From CAZUUO01 sp964622665 (lineage in GTDB: Bacteria > Patescibacteriota > Patescibacteriia > Magasanikbacterales > GCA-002688135): DNA of 64,000 nt. The position numbers and the translations under genes were made by a program. Under the pieces are notes generated by a model. The model saw only the letters and a list, made by a program, of their open reading frames with translations. It was not told where the DNA came from and did no database searches. The DNA is taken from NCBI GenBank assembly GCA_964622665.1, contig CAZUUO010000001.1, forward strand, positions 16,631 to 80,630, read 5' to 3'. Below, piece by piece: positions 43,926-51,083 of the stretch (position 1 is its first letter; the number at the start of each line of letters is the position of its first letter).

Positions 43926-43984
43926 ATAGAAAAGTATACCATGAAGTTGTAATTTTTTTCAAAAAACAGTACGCTACCTATTGT

Positions 43985-44437
43985 ATGGTAACCATTATCG
44001 CCAGCAATAAACAAGCGATGTTTGATTACACCCTTCTCAAACGTTTTGAGGCAGGGATTGTTTTACATGGTCATGAAGTGAAATCAGTAAAAACGGGGCA
44101 CGCCCAACTGAAAGGCGCATATGTCACTATTATGCACGGTGAAGTGTTTCTGTTTAATGGTCACATTCCTGCGTATGCCCGTTCACGAGTGAGTGCAACG
44201 TATGACCCATACCGTAGCCGCAAGTTACTGCTTAACAAAAAAGAAGTAATGGAACTTATTGGCAACAAAGCTATGCAAGGTATGTCAGTTGTTCCCCTCT
44301 CCATTTATCTGTCACACAATAAAATAAAAGTGGAAATTGCACTGGCTCGCGGTAAAAAACAATTTGAAAAACGTGACTCCATTAAAAAACGAGAAACAGA
44401 TCGAGAGATACGACGTGCGCTCAAAACATCGTTCTAA
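43985..44437 (+). CDS. smpB: SsrA-binding protein SmpB
   Basis: This 150-aa protein binds tmRNA and brings it to stalled ribosomes for trans-translation. It has the family features: ASNKQAMFDYTLLKRFEAGIVLHGHEVKS (the conserved oligonucleotide-binding core with GxEVKS; here GHEVKS), YDPYRSRKLLLNKKE, and a basic C-terminal tail (GKKQFEKRDSIKKRETDREI) that mimics mRNA in the ribosome. Its own substrate RNA, tmRNA, begins 50 nt downstream on the same strand. Confidence 0.97.
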   Translation: MVTIIASNKQAMFDYTLLKRFEAGIVLHGHEVKSVKTGHAQLKGAYVTIMHGEVFLFNGHIPAYARSRVSATYDPYRSRKLLLNKKEVMELIGNKAMQGMSVVPLSIYLSHNKIKVEIALARGKKQFEKRDSIKKRETDREIRRALKTSF

Positions 44438-44450
44438 CATCCCCCAATCA

Positions 44451-44480
44451 TTTCACATTTACGAGAACGTGAATGTGAAA
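44451..44480 (+). promoter_or_regulatory. Strong hairpin between smpB and tmRNA
   Basis: TTTCACATTTACG and CGTGAATGTGAAA pair over 13 positions (one T-G) with a 4-nt AGAA loop. No T-run follows, so it is more likely a processing site for a joint smpB-tmRNA transcript than a terminator. Confidence 0.65.
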
Positions 44481-44487
44481 CCGTTGT

Positions 44488-44873
44488 GGGGATGAAGGGA
44501 ATCGATTGGGTCGAATTCGTGCCATGCATGTCGCAGGTGCTCATACTTGCGTTATCACTATGAGCAAAAACAAATGTCAACGTTTCAAACGTACGCGCAG
44601 CACTTGCAAAAGTGTTCGCTATGACACCTGTAGCAGCTTAATTGCAGCTACCATCGTCTCTTTCTCGCCAAGGAGCAAGAGTAACGGTGTAATACAATCT
44701 TGGATTCTTACAAAGAACTCACGACACTTTGTAATGAATACATGCGTCGTGTAGAATGTTTCGTATTTCGTAACTTGTTTTAAGCGAAACATCGACAACC
44801 TACAAGTTACTACACACGTAGAGTGGTAACGACACTACGTCTCAAGACGCGGGTTCAACTCCCGCCATCTCCA
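44488..44873 (+). ncRNA. ssrA: Transfer-messenger RNA (tmRNA, SsrA)
   Basis: The two ends form a tRNA-like domain: acceptor GGGGAT (44488-44493) with ATCTCC (44867-44872), discriminator A, and a T arm GCGGG-TTCAACT-CCCGC. The 3' CCA is not encoded. The tag reading frame starts with the Ala codon GCA at 44564 and ends with TAA at 44639-44641. It encodes 25 residues that begin AKTNVN and end MTPVAA, a proteolysis tag of the usual -AA type. Hairpin and pseudoknot segments follow. There is no promoter in the 50 nt between smpB and this gene. Confidence 0.96.
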
Positions 44874-44882
44874 ACAAAAAAA
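44853..44882 (+). repeat. tmRNA 3' end repeated at 45016-45039
   Basis: The end of the tmRNA, ACTCCCGCCATCTCCAAC plus an A-run, reappears about 160 bases downstream as ACTCCGCCATCTCCAAT plus an A-run (one base missing, one changed). In addition GTTCAACTCCC (44853-44863) has a perfect inverted copy, GGGAGTTGAAC, at 44916-44926. Confidence 0.75.
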
Positions 44883-44910
44883 GTTTGCGCATTTGTGCAA
44901 GCTTTTTTTG
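44881..44910 (+). terminator. Terminator of tmRNA
   Basis: The stem AGTTTGCGCA/TGTGCAAGCT is followed by seven T. Confidence 0.85.
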
Positions 44911-45015
44911 TTTATGGGAGTTGAACAAGGAAGGCACAGGAAACCTTGGTTTCTTGTCTGCAGAAGTATTGAAACCGATGGTTTCAAAGCACAGCGCGAA
45001 GCTGCGAGCAGTAAA

Positions 45016-45039
45016 ACTCCGCCATCTCCAATAAAAAAT
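45016..45039 (+). repeat. Second copy of the tmRNA 3' end (att-like)
   Basis: A degenerate copy of 44858-44882. The interval 44911-45015 between the copies has no gene; it holds two small hairpins built on GAAACC/GGTTTC. The pattern resembles the duplicated target left by an element that integrates in ssrA. No integrase is present. Confidence 0.6.
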
Positions 45040-45071
45040 CCTACTTTATCGGTAGTATTTTTTATTTTACA

Positions 45072-45100
45072 TTGACAAAATCAACTTTTTTTCCTATTAT
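45072..45100 (+). promoter_or_regulatory. Consensus promoter of the kinase gene
   Basis: TTGACA (45072-45077), a 17-bp T-rich spacer and TATTAT (45095-45100). Confidence 0.88.
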
Positions 45101-45147
45101 GAAGTGTCATTGGACCCCAAACCCCAAACCAAAAGGAGGTGGCGGCA

Positions 45148-46710
45148 ATGACAACTGTACCCCCCAAAATTCTTGGGAATTATAAAGTAATTAGTGAGCT
45201 CGGTGAAGGCGCGATGGCGAAAGTATATCTCGCCTCTCACACCAGAATCCCTGAACTTACGGTTGCTATAAAGGTCGTTGACAACAAACATCCTGAATCA
45301 GAAACATTACTGGGACGTTTTGAACGAGAGGCTCGACTTCTTGCATCAGTGAAACATCACCACTTGGTGCGAATCTACGATTTTGGAAAAACCATCTCTG
45401 GTTCTTTCTATATTGCCATGGATTTCATCAAGGGATATGACCTGCGAACACTTATTGATTCCTATATCACAAGTGGAACGCGGTTTGATCCCCTTTTGAT
45501 AATCAAGATTGCTAAAGAAATTTGTGAGGCACTCGAGGTAATACATGATGCAGGTATTGTTCATCGCGATCTTAAGCCTGAAAATATTATGCTTGAAGAA
45601 ACTCGACGCGATCCTCATTTTGTGCGCGTGTTGGATTTTGGTATCGCAAAAATGCTTGATACTGAAGACAATCCCAAACGCTTTCAAACGGCAGTTGGCA
45701 TGATTTGTGGGACACCACAATATTTGTCACCCGAACAAGCCAAAGGTGAAACACTTGATGGTCGTAGTGATTTGTATGCACTCGGTTGTATTTTGTATGA
45801 AATGCTTTCATTGCAACTTCCGTTTACTGCTGACAATCCTGTTGCATATTTAACCAAGCATATCACCGAACCACCGTTCCCCCTTGACTTTCGAGCACCT
45901 GATAGTAATCAAAAGCTGCGACTATTAGCACATCTCCTTCTTTCTAAGGATCCTGATGATCGTCCTTACGATGCTTTCGAAGTATATGATGCATTGTTGG
46001 ATATCGAAGATGGGATTGCAAAACAACGTAGCCCTCGTCGCAATTCCAGAATCATGCGCATGTTCACTCCACCACCAACTCCCAATACTACGTCACTCGC
46101 TGGACTTGTTTCAGAAGTTTCGATGCCAGTTGGTGTTGCAGTTGATGATGACCACGAGTCAGCAGCCACTAACACCGAAGAGATTTTTTTTCCTGTATCA
46201 CTGTGGCGTAGTTTTTTCACTAATCACTACGCAAAGTTGAGTGCTGCACTTGCGGTAATTATTCTGGCAACAGCAGCTCTTTTTTCTTCAAACAAGGAGC
46301 AACTCATTGATTTTGGAAACTATTTTTCTCCAATTGCTGAGTCTCAGGCTAAGGTGGTTCTGCGTCCCGTTACTCCCTATTCATTTGAAGAACAAGGTCT
46401 TACACGACCACGTCGTGCTCCTGCTCTTGCTCCAAGTGTTACTGCACCTTCCTACATTGGTGCAACTATGCGAGGTGAACAAGACACCGAAGACGCACTA
46501 CCGCGTCGAACTATTGCAACAACCTTTATAGCACCAGTCGTTGCTGTTAGTAAACCGACGCGTTCACCCGCACAAAAGTTGGCAACAGCCAAAGTAGCGA
46601 CAAAAAACGCAGCAACACGCACTCATGGTTGCGCACAACTAAAAGGCCTGTTCTCTACTACGGTAGGCAGTGAAGCTCGATCGTTTTATAATGTGTACTG
46701 TTCTCAATAA
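45148..46710 (+). CDS. PknB-type Ser/Thr protein kinase with one membrane helix
   Basis: This 520-aa kinase has a complete N-terminal domain: Gly loop GEGAMAKV (19-26), Lys42 in AIKVV, HRDLKPEN (139-146, catalytic D141), DFG (D163) and GTPQYLSPEQ in the P+1 region. After about residue 290 come a Pro/Ser-rich linker, one membrane helix (about 353-373) and a Pro/Ala/Thr-rich extracytoplasmic tail with two Cys (residues 500 and 518) near the end. There are no PASTA repeats. The start at ATG 45148 follows AAAGGAGG by 8 nt; a GTG 9 nt upstream overlaps the ribosome-binding site. It is a single-gene unit with promoter and terminator. No cognate phosphatase is seen in the window. Confidence 0.95.
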   Translation: MTTVPPKILGNYKVISELGEGAMAKVYLASHTRIPELTVAIKVVDNKHPESETLLGRFEREARLLASVKHHHLVRIYDFGKTISGSFYIAMDFIKGYDLRTLIDSYITSGTRFDPLLIIKIAKEICEALEVIHDAGIVHRDLKPENIMLEETRRDPHFVRVLDFGIAKMLDTEDNPKRFQTAVGMICGTPQYLSPEQAKGETLDGRSDLYALGCILYEMLSLQLPFTADNPVAYLTKHITEPPFPLDFRAPDSNQKLRLLAHLLLSKDPDDRPYDAFEVYDALLDIEDGIAKQRSPRRNSRIMRMFTPPPTPNTTSLAGLVSEVSMPVGVAVDDDHESAATNTEEIFFPVSLWRSFFTNHYAKLSAALAVIILATAALFSSNKEQLIDFGNYFSPIAESQAKVVLRPVTPYSFEEQGLTRPRRAPALAPSVTAPSYIGATMRGEQDTEDALPRRTIATTFIAPVVAVSKPTRSPAQKLATAKVATKNAATRTHGCAQLKGLFSTTVGSEARSFYNVYCSQ

Positions 46711-46714
46711 GATA

Positions 46715-46742
46715 TAGCTACTCCACGTGGGTAGCTTTTTTA
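46715..46742 (+). terminator. Terminator of the kinase gene
   Basis: The stem AGCTAC-T-CCA/TGG-GTAGCT is followed by six T. Confidence 0.88.
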
Positions 46743-46747
46743 ATTCC

Positions 46748-46776
46748 TTGTAGAAAATTTATAAAATTTTTATACT
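46748..46776 (+). promoter_or_regulatory. Promoter of the 46808 gene
   Basis: TTGTAG (46748-46753), a 17-bp spacer and TATACT (46771-46776). Confidence 0.7.
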
Positions 46777-46807
46777 ATACGTAGTTCTTTCCGTTATGGA
46801 GGAATGT

Positions 46808-46987
46808 ATGGAAAAAAATATCAGCGATCCGCCCCTGCTGAAGGAAAAAGAATTTATCCCAGAAATCCCGACTGACTTTATCAATCACCAACAACTCCCC
46901 TTTGGTATTTCCCCCAACATCAATGAGCTAACTACTAAGGAAAAGCCAAAACTTTCTCCAAAAATAGAGGTTCCCTCAAATAATTAA
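46808..46987 (+). CDS. Small Pro/Lys-rich hypothetical protein, 59 aa
   Basis: I do not recognise this protein. It is polar, rich in Pro, Lys, Glu and Asn, and probably disordered (LKEKEFIPEIPTDFIN, KEKPKLSPKIEVPSNN). GGAGGA lies 4 nt before the ATG at 46808; an upstream ATG at 46796 overlaps that site and is less likely. It has its own promoter and terminator. The low complexity leaves doubt, but the flanking signals favour a real gene. Confidence 0.6.
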   Translation: MEKNISDPPLLKEKEFIPEIPTDFINHQQLPFGISPNINELTTKEKPKLSPKIEVPSNN

Positions 46988-46989
46988 CA

Positions 46990-47016
46990 CGCTATCACCC
47001 ATCGGGTGATTTTTTA
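46990..47016 (+). terminator. Terminator of the 46808 gene
   Basis: The stem ATCACCC/GGGTGAT with an ATC loop is followed by six T. Confidence 0.88.
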
Positions 47017-48465
47017 TTACCATGAACTGGGCACCGGTTTACCTTCTTCAAATCCTGCCGATGTTTGTACGCCAATAACCGCATTTGCATACAGCTCTTC
47101 CAAACTTTTTGCGTTTGAATAGGTGCAGGCGCTGCGCACTCCCGCCATAATACTATCAATAATATCTTCCGCACTTTCTTGTCCTTCTTTTATATACATG
47201 CGAGAGCTGCTAATTCCCTCTTCGAAATATTGTTTACGATATCCTTCAAACGAATTTTCATCATCAATGCGTCCTTGTACCGCACGACGTGAGGCCATAC
47301 CGAAATTTTCTTTATACCATTTGCCTTGTGCGTCCTTCATTATGTCTGCTGGACTTTCAAAGGTTCCTGCCCACAACGAACCAAACATAACATGAGACGC
47401 TCCTGCAACTAACGACAGCACGATGTCTCGAGGATGACGTACACCGCCATCAGCCCACACTTCTTTGTGTAATGCACGCGCTTCTTGTGCACACTCGTAC
47501 ACTGCACTCCACTGCGGACGTCCAATTCCCGTCATCATGCGCGTAGTACACATTGCCCCCGGCCCAATTCCCACTTTTACAATTGATGCACCTGCATCAC
47601 ATAAATCTCGCACCGCTTCTTTAGTAACAACATTACCAGCAACTAACGGCCGTTGTGTTCCTACAATCGCACGAGCTCGACGAATCACCTCAATCATTTT
47701 CTTTTGATGTCCATGCGCTGTATCTAAAACTATAACATCCACACCTATCGTTAGTAATTGTTTAATACGTGCTTCAACATCACCATTAATACCCACTGCA
47801 ACTGCGGTTGCTAATGTCCCTTGTTCATTCAATGCTGGTTTATAAATTGAAGAGCGAACTAAACCTTTTTTGGTTACAATTCCTTTCAAAGTCCCATTGC
47901 CTGCAATAATAGGTAGTACACTTACGCGACGAGCCTGCATTACCTCAAACAACTCTTGGATGTTTTCTGTTTCGTGATACATGATCATGTCTTTTGACAT
48001 CACTTGTGACAGTGGTGTGTAGCGATCGCGATTTCTTCCGTCATGTTCCGTATAAATACCCAATGGTCGCTGTTGTTCATCAACGACAATAATTGCCCCA
48101 TGAGCACGTTTATACATGAGTGCGTTGGCTGTTTGAATGGATTCAGAGTGCAGTAATTGCACAGGGGTTTCAAATATACTATGTCGGGTGTGAATATCCC
48201 CAATGATCTCTTCTATCCGTTCCATCGTCATATCCTGGGGTAACACCACGAGACCCCCTCGTCGCGTTACCGTTTCAGCCATACGACGTCCCGCCACCGC
48301 GTTCATATTTGATACAATTAACGGTATTGTCGTGGGTAACTGGCTGTTTGGTTTACAATCAACCTCCATGCGACTTGCCATCTCTGTTAACCGAGGAACC
48401 AAGAAAACGTCTGAAAATGTGAGTTCTTTGTTACTATCGTGTGCGTGTAAAAATTCCATACCCAT
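47017..48465 (-). CDS. guaB1: GuaB1-family IMPDH-like protein (probable GMP reductase)
   Basis: This 482-aa enzyme with a TIM barrel interrupted by two CBS domains belongs to the IMPDH/GMPR family. The catalytic Cys lies in GIGPGAMCTTRMMTGIGRPQ, and the start (SNMNAVAGRRMAETVTRRGGLVVLPQD) is typical of the GuaB1 subgroup rather than true GuaB. In mycobacteria that subgroup has been shown to reduce GMP to IMP. The same reaction is likely here, but IMP dehydrogenase activity cannot be ruled out from sequence. CBS domains may sense purine nucleotides. No other purine gene is adjacent. Confidence 0.88.
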   Translation of the reverse strand: MGMEFLHAHDSNKELTFSDVFLVPRLTEMASRMEVDCKPNSQLPTTIPLIVSNMNAVAGRRMAETVTRRGGLVVLPQDMTMERIEEIIGDIHTRHSIFETPVQLLHSESIQTANALMYKRAHGAIIVVDEQQRPLGIYTEHDGRNRDRYTPLSQVMSKDMIMYHETENIQELFEVMQARRVSVLPIIAGNGTLKGIVTKKGLVRSSIYKPALNEQGTLATAVAVGINGDVEARIKQLLTIGVDVIVLDTAHGHQKKMIEVIRRARAIVGTQRPLVAGNVVTKEAVRDLCDAGASIVKVGIGPGAMCTTRMMTGIGRPQWSAVYECAQEARALHKEVWADGGVRHPRDIVLSLVAGASHVMFGSLWAGTFESPADIMKDAQGKWYKENFGMASRRAVQGRIDDENSFEGYRKQYFEEGISSSRMYIKEGQESAEDIIDSIMAGVRSACTYSNAKSLEELYANAVIGVQTSAGFEEGKPVPSSW

Positions 48466-48529
48466 CCATCATCCCACACGTTGCCCCCTTAGTCTCCCCC
48501 ATTTTTCCACACCTCATAAAACATATTCT

Positions 48530-48558
48530 TTGACGTTTCTCTGTTTTTTTAGTATCAT
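48530..48558 (+). promoter_or_regulatory. Promoter of infC-rpmI-rplT
   Basis: TTGACG (48530-48535), a 17-bp spacer and TATCAT (48553-48558), 24 nt before the infC start. No Shine-Dalgarno or long L20-type leader is visible. Confidence 0.72.
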
Positions 48559-48582
48559 TTTGACACATCTTATACATAAACT

Positions 48583-49200
48583 ATGCGTATTTCACGACAT
48601 CGTCGCAGAAAACCTACCGTCTCGGATAAAGTGCGTGCACGCATTAACGAGTACATCAAAGCAGATGAGGTTCGCGTTGTTGATGCTGAAGGAGAATATG
48701 TGGGTATCATGACCCTCCCTGAAGCACTAACAATCGCTCGAGAACAAGAGTTGGACCTCGTTGAAATCAATCCAGCGGCTGTTCCTCCGGTATGTAAAAT
48801 CATGTTGTACGGACAATATAAGTACCAACAGGAAAAACAAGAACGAACCCGCCGAGCCAAACAAAAGGAAGTCCTTTTGAAAGGTATTCGCCTTTCAGCC
48901 CGCATCGGTGACCACGACTTGGAAATCCGCAAAAATCAAGCGGTTTCCTTCCTTCAAAAGGGTAATAACGTTAAAATCGAAATTATCTTACGGGGCCGTG
49001 AAAAAGGACACACCGATATTGCTCGCAATGTGGTCCGTGACTTTATTGCAGCCATTCAAGCGGAATGTGGGGCTAAAGTGGAACAACCGGTCATGCAACA
49101 AGGACCCCGAATTACCTCTATAATTACTCCACAGGCTGGGGCAAAACCCGCTCAAAGTGGCGAAAATAAAGAGGAAGATGAACTTGACGAATTAGAATAA
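48583..49200 (+). CDS. infC: Translation initiation factor IF-3
   Basis: This 205-aa factor keeps ribosomal subunits apart and checks start codons. The N-domain (RINEYIKADEVRVVDAEGEYVGIM, LDLVEINPAAVPPVCKIM) and the C-domain (KEVLLKGIRLSARIGDHDLEIRKNQAVSFLQKG, IILRGREKGH) are complete. An acidic C-terminal extension (EEDELDELE) is added. It uses an ATG start in an AT-rich leader without a Shine-Dalgarno and leads the conserved infC-rpmI-rplT operon. Confidence 0.98.
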   Translation: MRISRHRRRKPTVSDKVRARINEYIKADEVRVVDAEGEYVGIMTLPEALTIAREQELDLVEINPAAVPPVCKIMLYGQYKYQQEKQERTRRAKQKEVLLKGIRLSARIGDHDLEIRKNQAVSFLQKGNNVKIEIILRGREKGHTDIARNVVRDFIAAIQAECGAKVEQPVMQQGPRITSIITPQAGAKPAQSGENKEEDELDELE

Positions 49201-49221
49201 TAAGTGTATAACATTAGCGCT

Positions 49222-49419
49222 ATGCCAAAACATGGAAAGACAAGAAAATCGGTCGCAAAACGTTTTGCTATTACTCGTAATGGTAAAGTTAGCCATCGAA
49301 CATCAGGCCAAGATCACTTTAATGCGCGCGAACGCAGCAAAGTGACTCGTGCTAAACGCCAAGATCGCGCGTTAACCTCAACGCTCACAAAGACGATCAC
49401 ATTGGCTATTAATAAATAA
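49222..49419 (+). CDS. rpmI: 50S ribosomal protein L35
   Basis: This 65-aa basic protein starts MPKHGKTRKSVAKRFAITRNGKV, with the conserved K-x-KT-x(4)-KRF pattern of L35. It lies between infC and rplT in the usual order. The start at ATG 49222 is the family start; an open frame extends back to 49204 but is not needed. Confidence 0.97.
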   Translation: MPKHGKTRKSVAKRFAITRNGKVSHRTSGQDHFNARERSKVTRAKRQDRALTSTLTKTITLAINK

Positions 49420-49434
49420 TGAGGTTGAAATAAT

Positions 49435-49779
49435 ATGCCACGCGTAAAACGAGGTACCACCCATACCAAGGCTCGTCGTAGTCTTTTGAAAAAAACTAAG
49501 GGTTACATGTGGGGACGCAAGAGCAAAGTTCGTCTTGCCCACACCGCTGTAATGAAAGCAGGCAGTTACGCCTACCGTGATCGTCGCAATAAAAAGCGTT
49601 CAATTCGATCATTGTGGCAAATCAAAATTAACGCCGCTTCTCGACAATTGGACACTACCTACTCAAAACTTATCGGTGCTCTTAAAAAAGCTAACATTAC
49701 TATCGATCGCAAGATCTTAGCTCATTTAGCTGAAAAGCACCCAGAAGTATTTGCAAAAGTAGTCTCTGCTGCAAAATAA
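49435..49779 (+). CDS. rplT: 50S ribosomal protein L20
   Basis: This 114-aa protein binds 23S rRNA early in assembly. It has the standard start PRVKRGTTHTKARRSLLKKTKGYMWGRKS and the family signature KKRSIRSLWQIKINAASR. A GAGG lies 10 nt before the ATG. It is the last gene of the operon, followed by a terminator. Confidence 0.98.
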   Translation: MPRVKRGTTHTKARRSLLKKTKGYMWGRKSKVRLAHTAVMKAGSYAYRDRRNKKRSIRSLWQIKINAASRQLDTTYSKLIGALKKANITIDRKILAHLAEKHPEVFAKVVSAAK

Positions 49780-49780
49780 A

Positions 49781-49810
49781 AACAGGCGCCGCAAGGTGCT
49801 TGTTTTTTTG
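49781..49810 (+). terminator. Terminator of the infC operon
   Basis: The stem AACAGGCGCC/GGTGCTTGTT with a GCAA loop is followed by seven T. Confidence 0.9.
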
Positions 49811-49820
49811 TTCTCTATCA

Positions 49821-49849
49821 TTGACACTGAAACCCTCTTTTGTTATAGT
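49821..49849 (+). promoter_or_regulatory. Strong promoter of the structured RNA at 49856
   Basis: TTGACA (49821-49826), a 17-bp spacer and TATAGT (49844-49849). It starts 240 nt before the nearest start codon. Confidence 0.88.
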
Positions 49850-49855
49850 AACCAC

Positions 49856-50095
49856 GTCTTAGAAAATCTAAGGCAGACATGAATCAATAAATAAACACAC
49901 ACGTTTTCTCAATCTAAACGAAAAAGTTTACCCTAAAATAAACCATTGTATCGTCGTTGTTGTGTATTTGTGTTGATCTCATGTTTGCGGAAGTTCACAA
50001 GGCTCTTGTCAGGGCTCAGTGTCTCCCCCTTCATGCGTACCCTCCTTCGCGTGAAGTGGTGGTTTCATTGGGCCCTGAGAAGAGCTTTTACTTTT
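49856..50095 (+). ncRNA. Structured non-coding RNA candidate or long structured leader
   Basis: A 5' hairpin CTTAGA/TCTAAG (49858-49872) starts near +1. CATGAATCAA near 49877 can pair with TTGATCTCATG near 49972. A long 3' hairpin has three stacked stems: GCTCTT (50002-50007) with AAGAGC (50080-50085), CAGGGCTCAGTG (50010-50021) with CATTGGGCCCTG (50066-50077), and CTTCATGCG (50029-50037) with CGCGTGAAG (50048-50056). The apical loop is TACCCTCCTT, which contains the 16S anti-Shine-Dalgarno CCTCCTT. TTTTACTTTTT follows the stem and may terminate the RNA 2-10 nt before the rimK-like start. It could be a free RNA (a 6S-like or other regulatory RNA) or a leader of that gene. Confidence 0.65.
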
Positions 50096-50096
50096 T

Positions 50097-51035
50097 ATGA
50101 AAATATATACCCTTGCTTACATTAAAGCAGAGAAAAAATCAGACAAACCATCTTCAATCGACATGATTGAAGCGGCTGCTATTGCTCGTGGTCATGAATT
50201 TGAAGTTATTCTTGCGCGCAATTGCCAAGCATTTTTTCTTGAGCAACCTTCATTTCAAGTGAATGGTATCGAGCGCTCTGATATTTCTTTACTACTCCAT
50301 CGTCCCAACTTTAAAAGTGCTGATGCTGAGTTGCATCAATGGATTGTAAATCAATTTGATTTAATGGGTGTCTCTATTATCAATCCATCACGCGGGGTAC
50401 AAATTGCAAAAAATAAACTTCGCCAACTCCAATTGTTTACCAAACATGATGTACCCATGCCTCGTTCATGTGTGATTCAAAATGGTGAGGGTGTTGAACA
50501 TGCAACGAAAAATCTCCGTGGTGATTCATTTATCATCAAAATCCTCGGCGGCTCACAAGGTATCGGTGTCATGATTGCTGAATCAAAGCGATCTCTTCGT
50601 TCAGTAGTTGATTTGTTGACTAACGACGAAAATGCCTCCCCTATTATTATTCAAGAATACATCAAAGAAGGTTCAGGTAAAGATTTGCGCTTATTTGTTA
50701 TTGGTAATGAAGTTGTCGCGGCCATGGAACGTACTGCAGCAAATCCTGAAGAATTCCGCTCAAACTTTAGTCTTGGTGGATCAGTAGCAGCTATTACCCC
50801 AACACAAGAAGAAATTGATTTAGCACTTCGTGCAAGTAAACTTGCAAAATTAGACATCGCCGGCGTTGATATTATTCGTACCAACGAAGGTCCCAAACTC
50901 TTAGAAATCAATTCTTCACCTGGTCTTGAAGGTATTACTACTGCAACTAGTATTGATATCGCTGGAAAAATCGTTGAATACTACGTTGCTGTTGCTGAAG
51001 GTCGCGCAAGTAGCTATGGCAAAAAAGATGAATAA
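50097..51035 (+). CDS. RimK-family ATP-grasp ligase
   Basis: This 312-aa ATP-grasp enzyme of the RimK/LysX group joins an amino acid, often Glu, to a carboxyl group of a protein or carrier. It has a pre-ATP-grasp start, SRGVQIAKNKLRQLQLFTKHDVPMPRS, the glycine loop KILGGSQGIGVMIA, IQEYIKEGSGKDLRLFVIGNEVVAAM and the Mg-binding end GVDIIRTNEGPKLLEINSSPGLEGI. E. coli RimK modifies ribosomal protein S6; the acceptor here is unknown. The ATG directly follows the structured RNA and has no Shine-Dalgarno. Confidence 0.93.
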   Translation: MKIYTLAYIKAEKKSDKPSSIDMIEAAAIARGHEFEVILARNCQAFFLEQPSFQVNGIERSDISLLLHRPNFKSADAELHQWIVNQFDLMGVSIINPSRGVQIAKNKLRQLQLFTKHDVPMPRSCVIQNGEGVEHATKNLRGDSFIIKILGGSQGIGVMIAESKRSLRSVVDLLTNDENASPIIIQEYIKEGSGKDLRLFVIGNEVVAAMERTAANPEEFRSNFSLGGSVAAITPTQEEIDLALRASKLAKLDIAGVDIIRTNEGPKLLEINSSPGLEGITTATSIDIAGKIVEYYVAVAEGRASSYGKKDE

Positions 51036-51043
51036 GTTTCCAA

Positions 51044-51078
51044 ACAAAAAATCCCGTCATACTAACGGGATTTTTTAA
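51044..51078 (+). terminator. Bidirectional terminator between convergent genes
   Basis: AAAATCCCGT/ACGGGATTTT with a 7-nt loop has A- and T-runs on both sides. It serves the rimK-like gene and the DUF1761 gene. Confidence 0.9.
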
Positions 51079-51083
51079 TATTT

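Noticed and set aside
44911..45040. A second tRNA or tmRNA gene after ssrA
   Set aside because: Only the 3' end is repeated; no matching acceptor 5' strand, D arm or anticodon arm could be folded.
44893..45075. 60-codon ORF after the tmRNA
   Set aside because: It begins in the terminator and covers the duplicated tmRNA end; no ribosome-binding site. Treated as repeat DNA, not a gene.
49856..50095. Assignment of the structured RNA as 6S RNA
   Set aside because: It has a long rod-like hairpin, but I could not place the single-stranded bubble and flanking pairs typical of 6S, so I keep it as an unnamed candidate.
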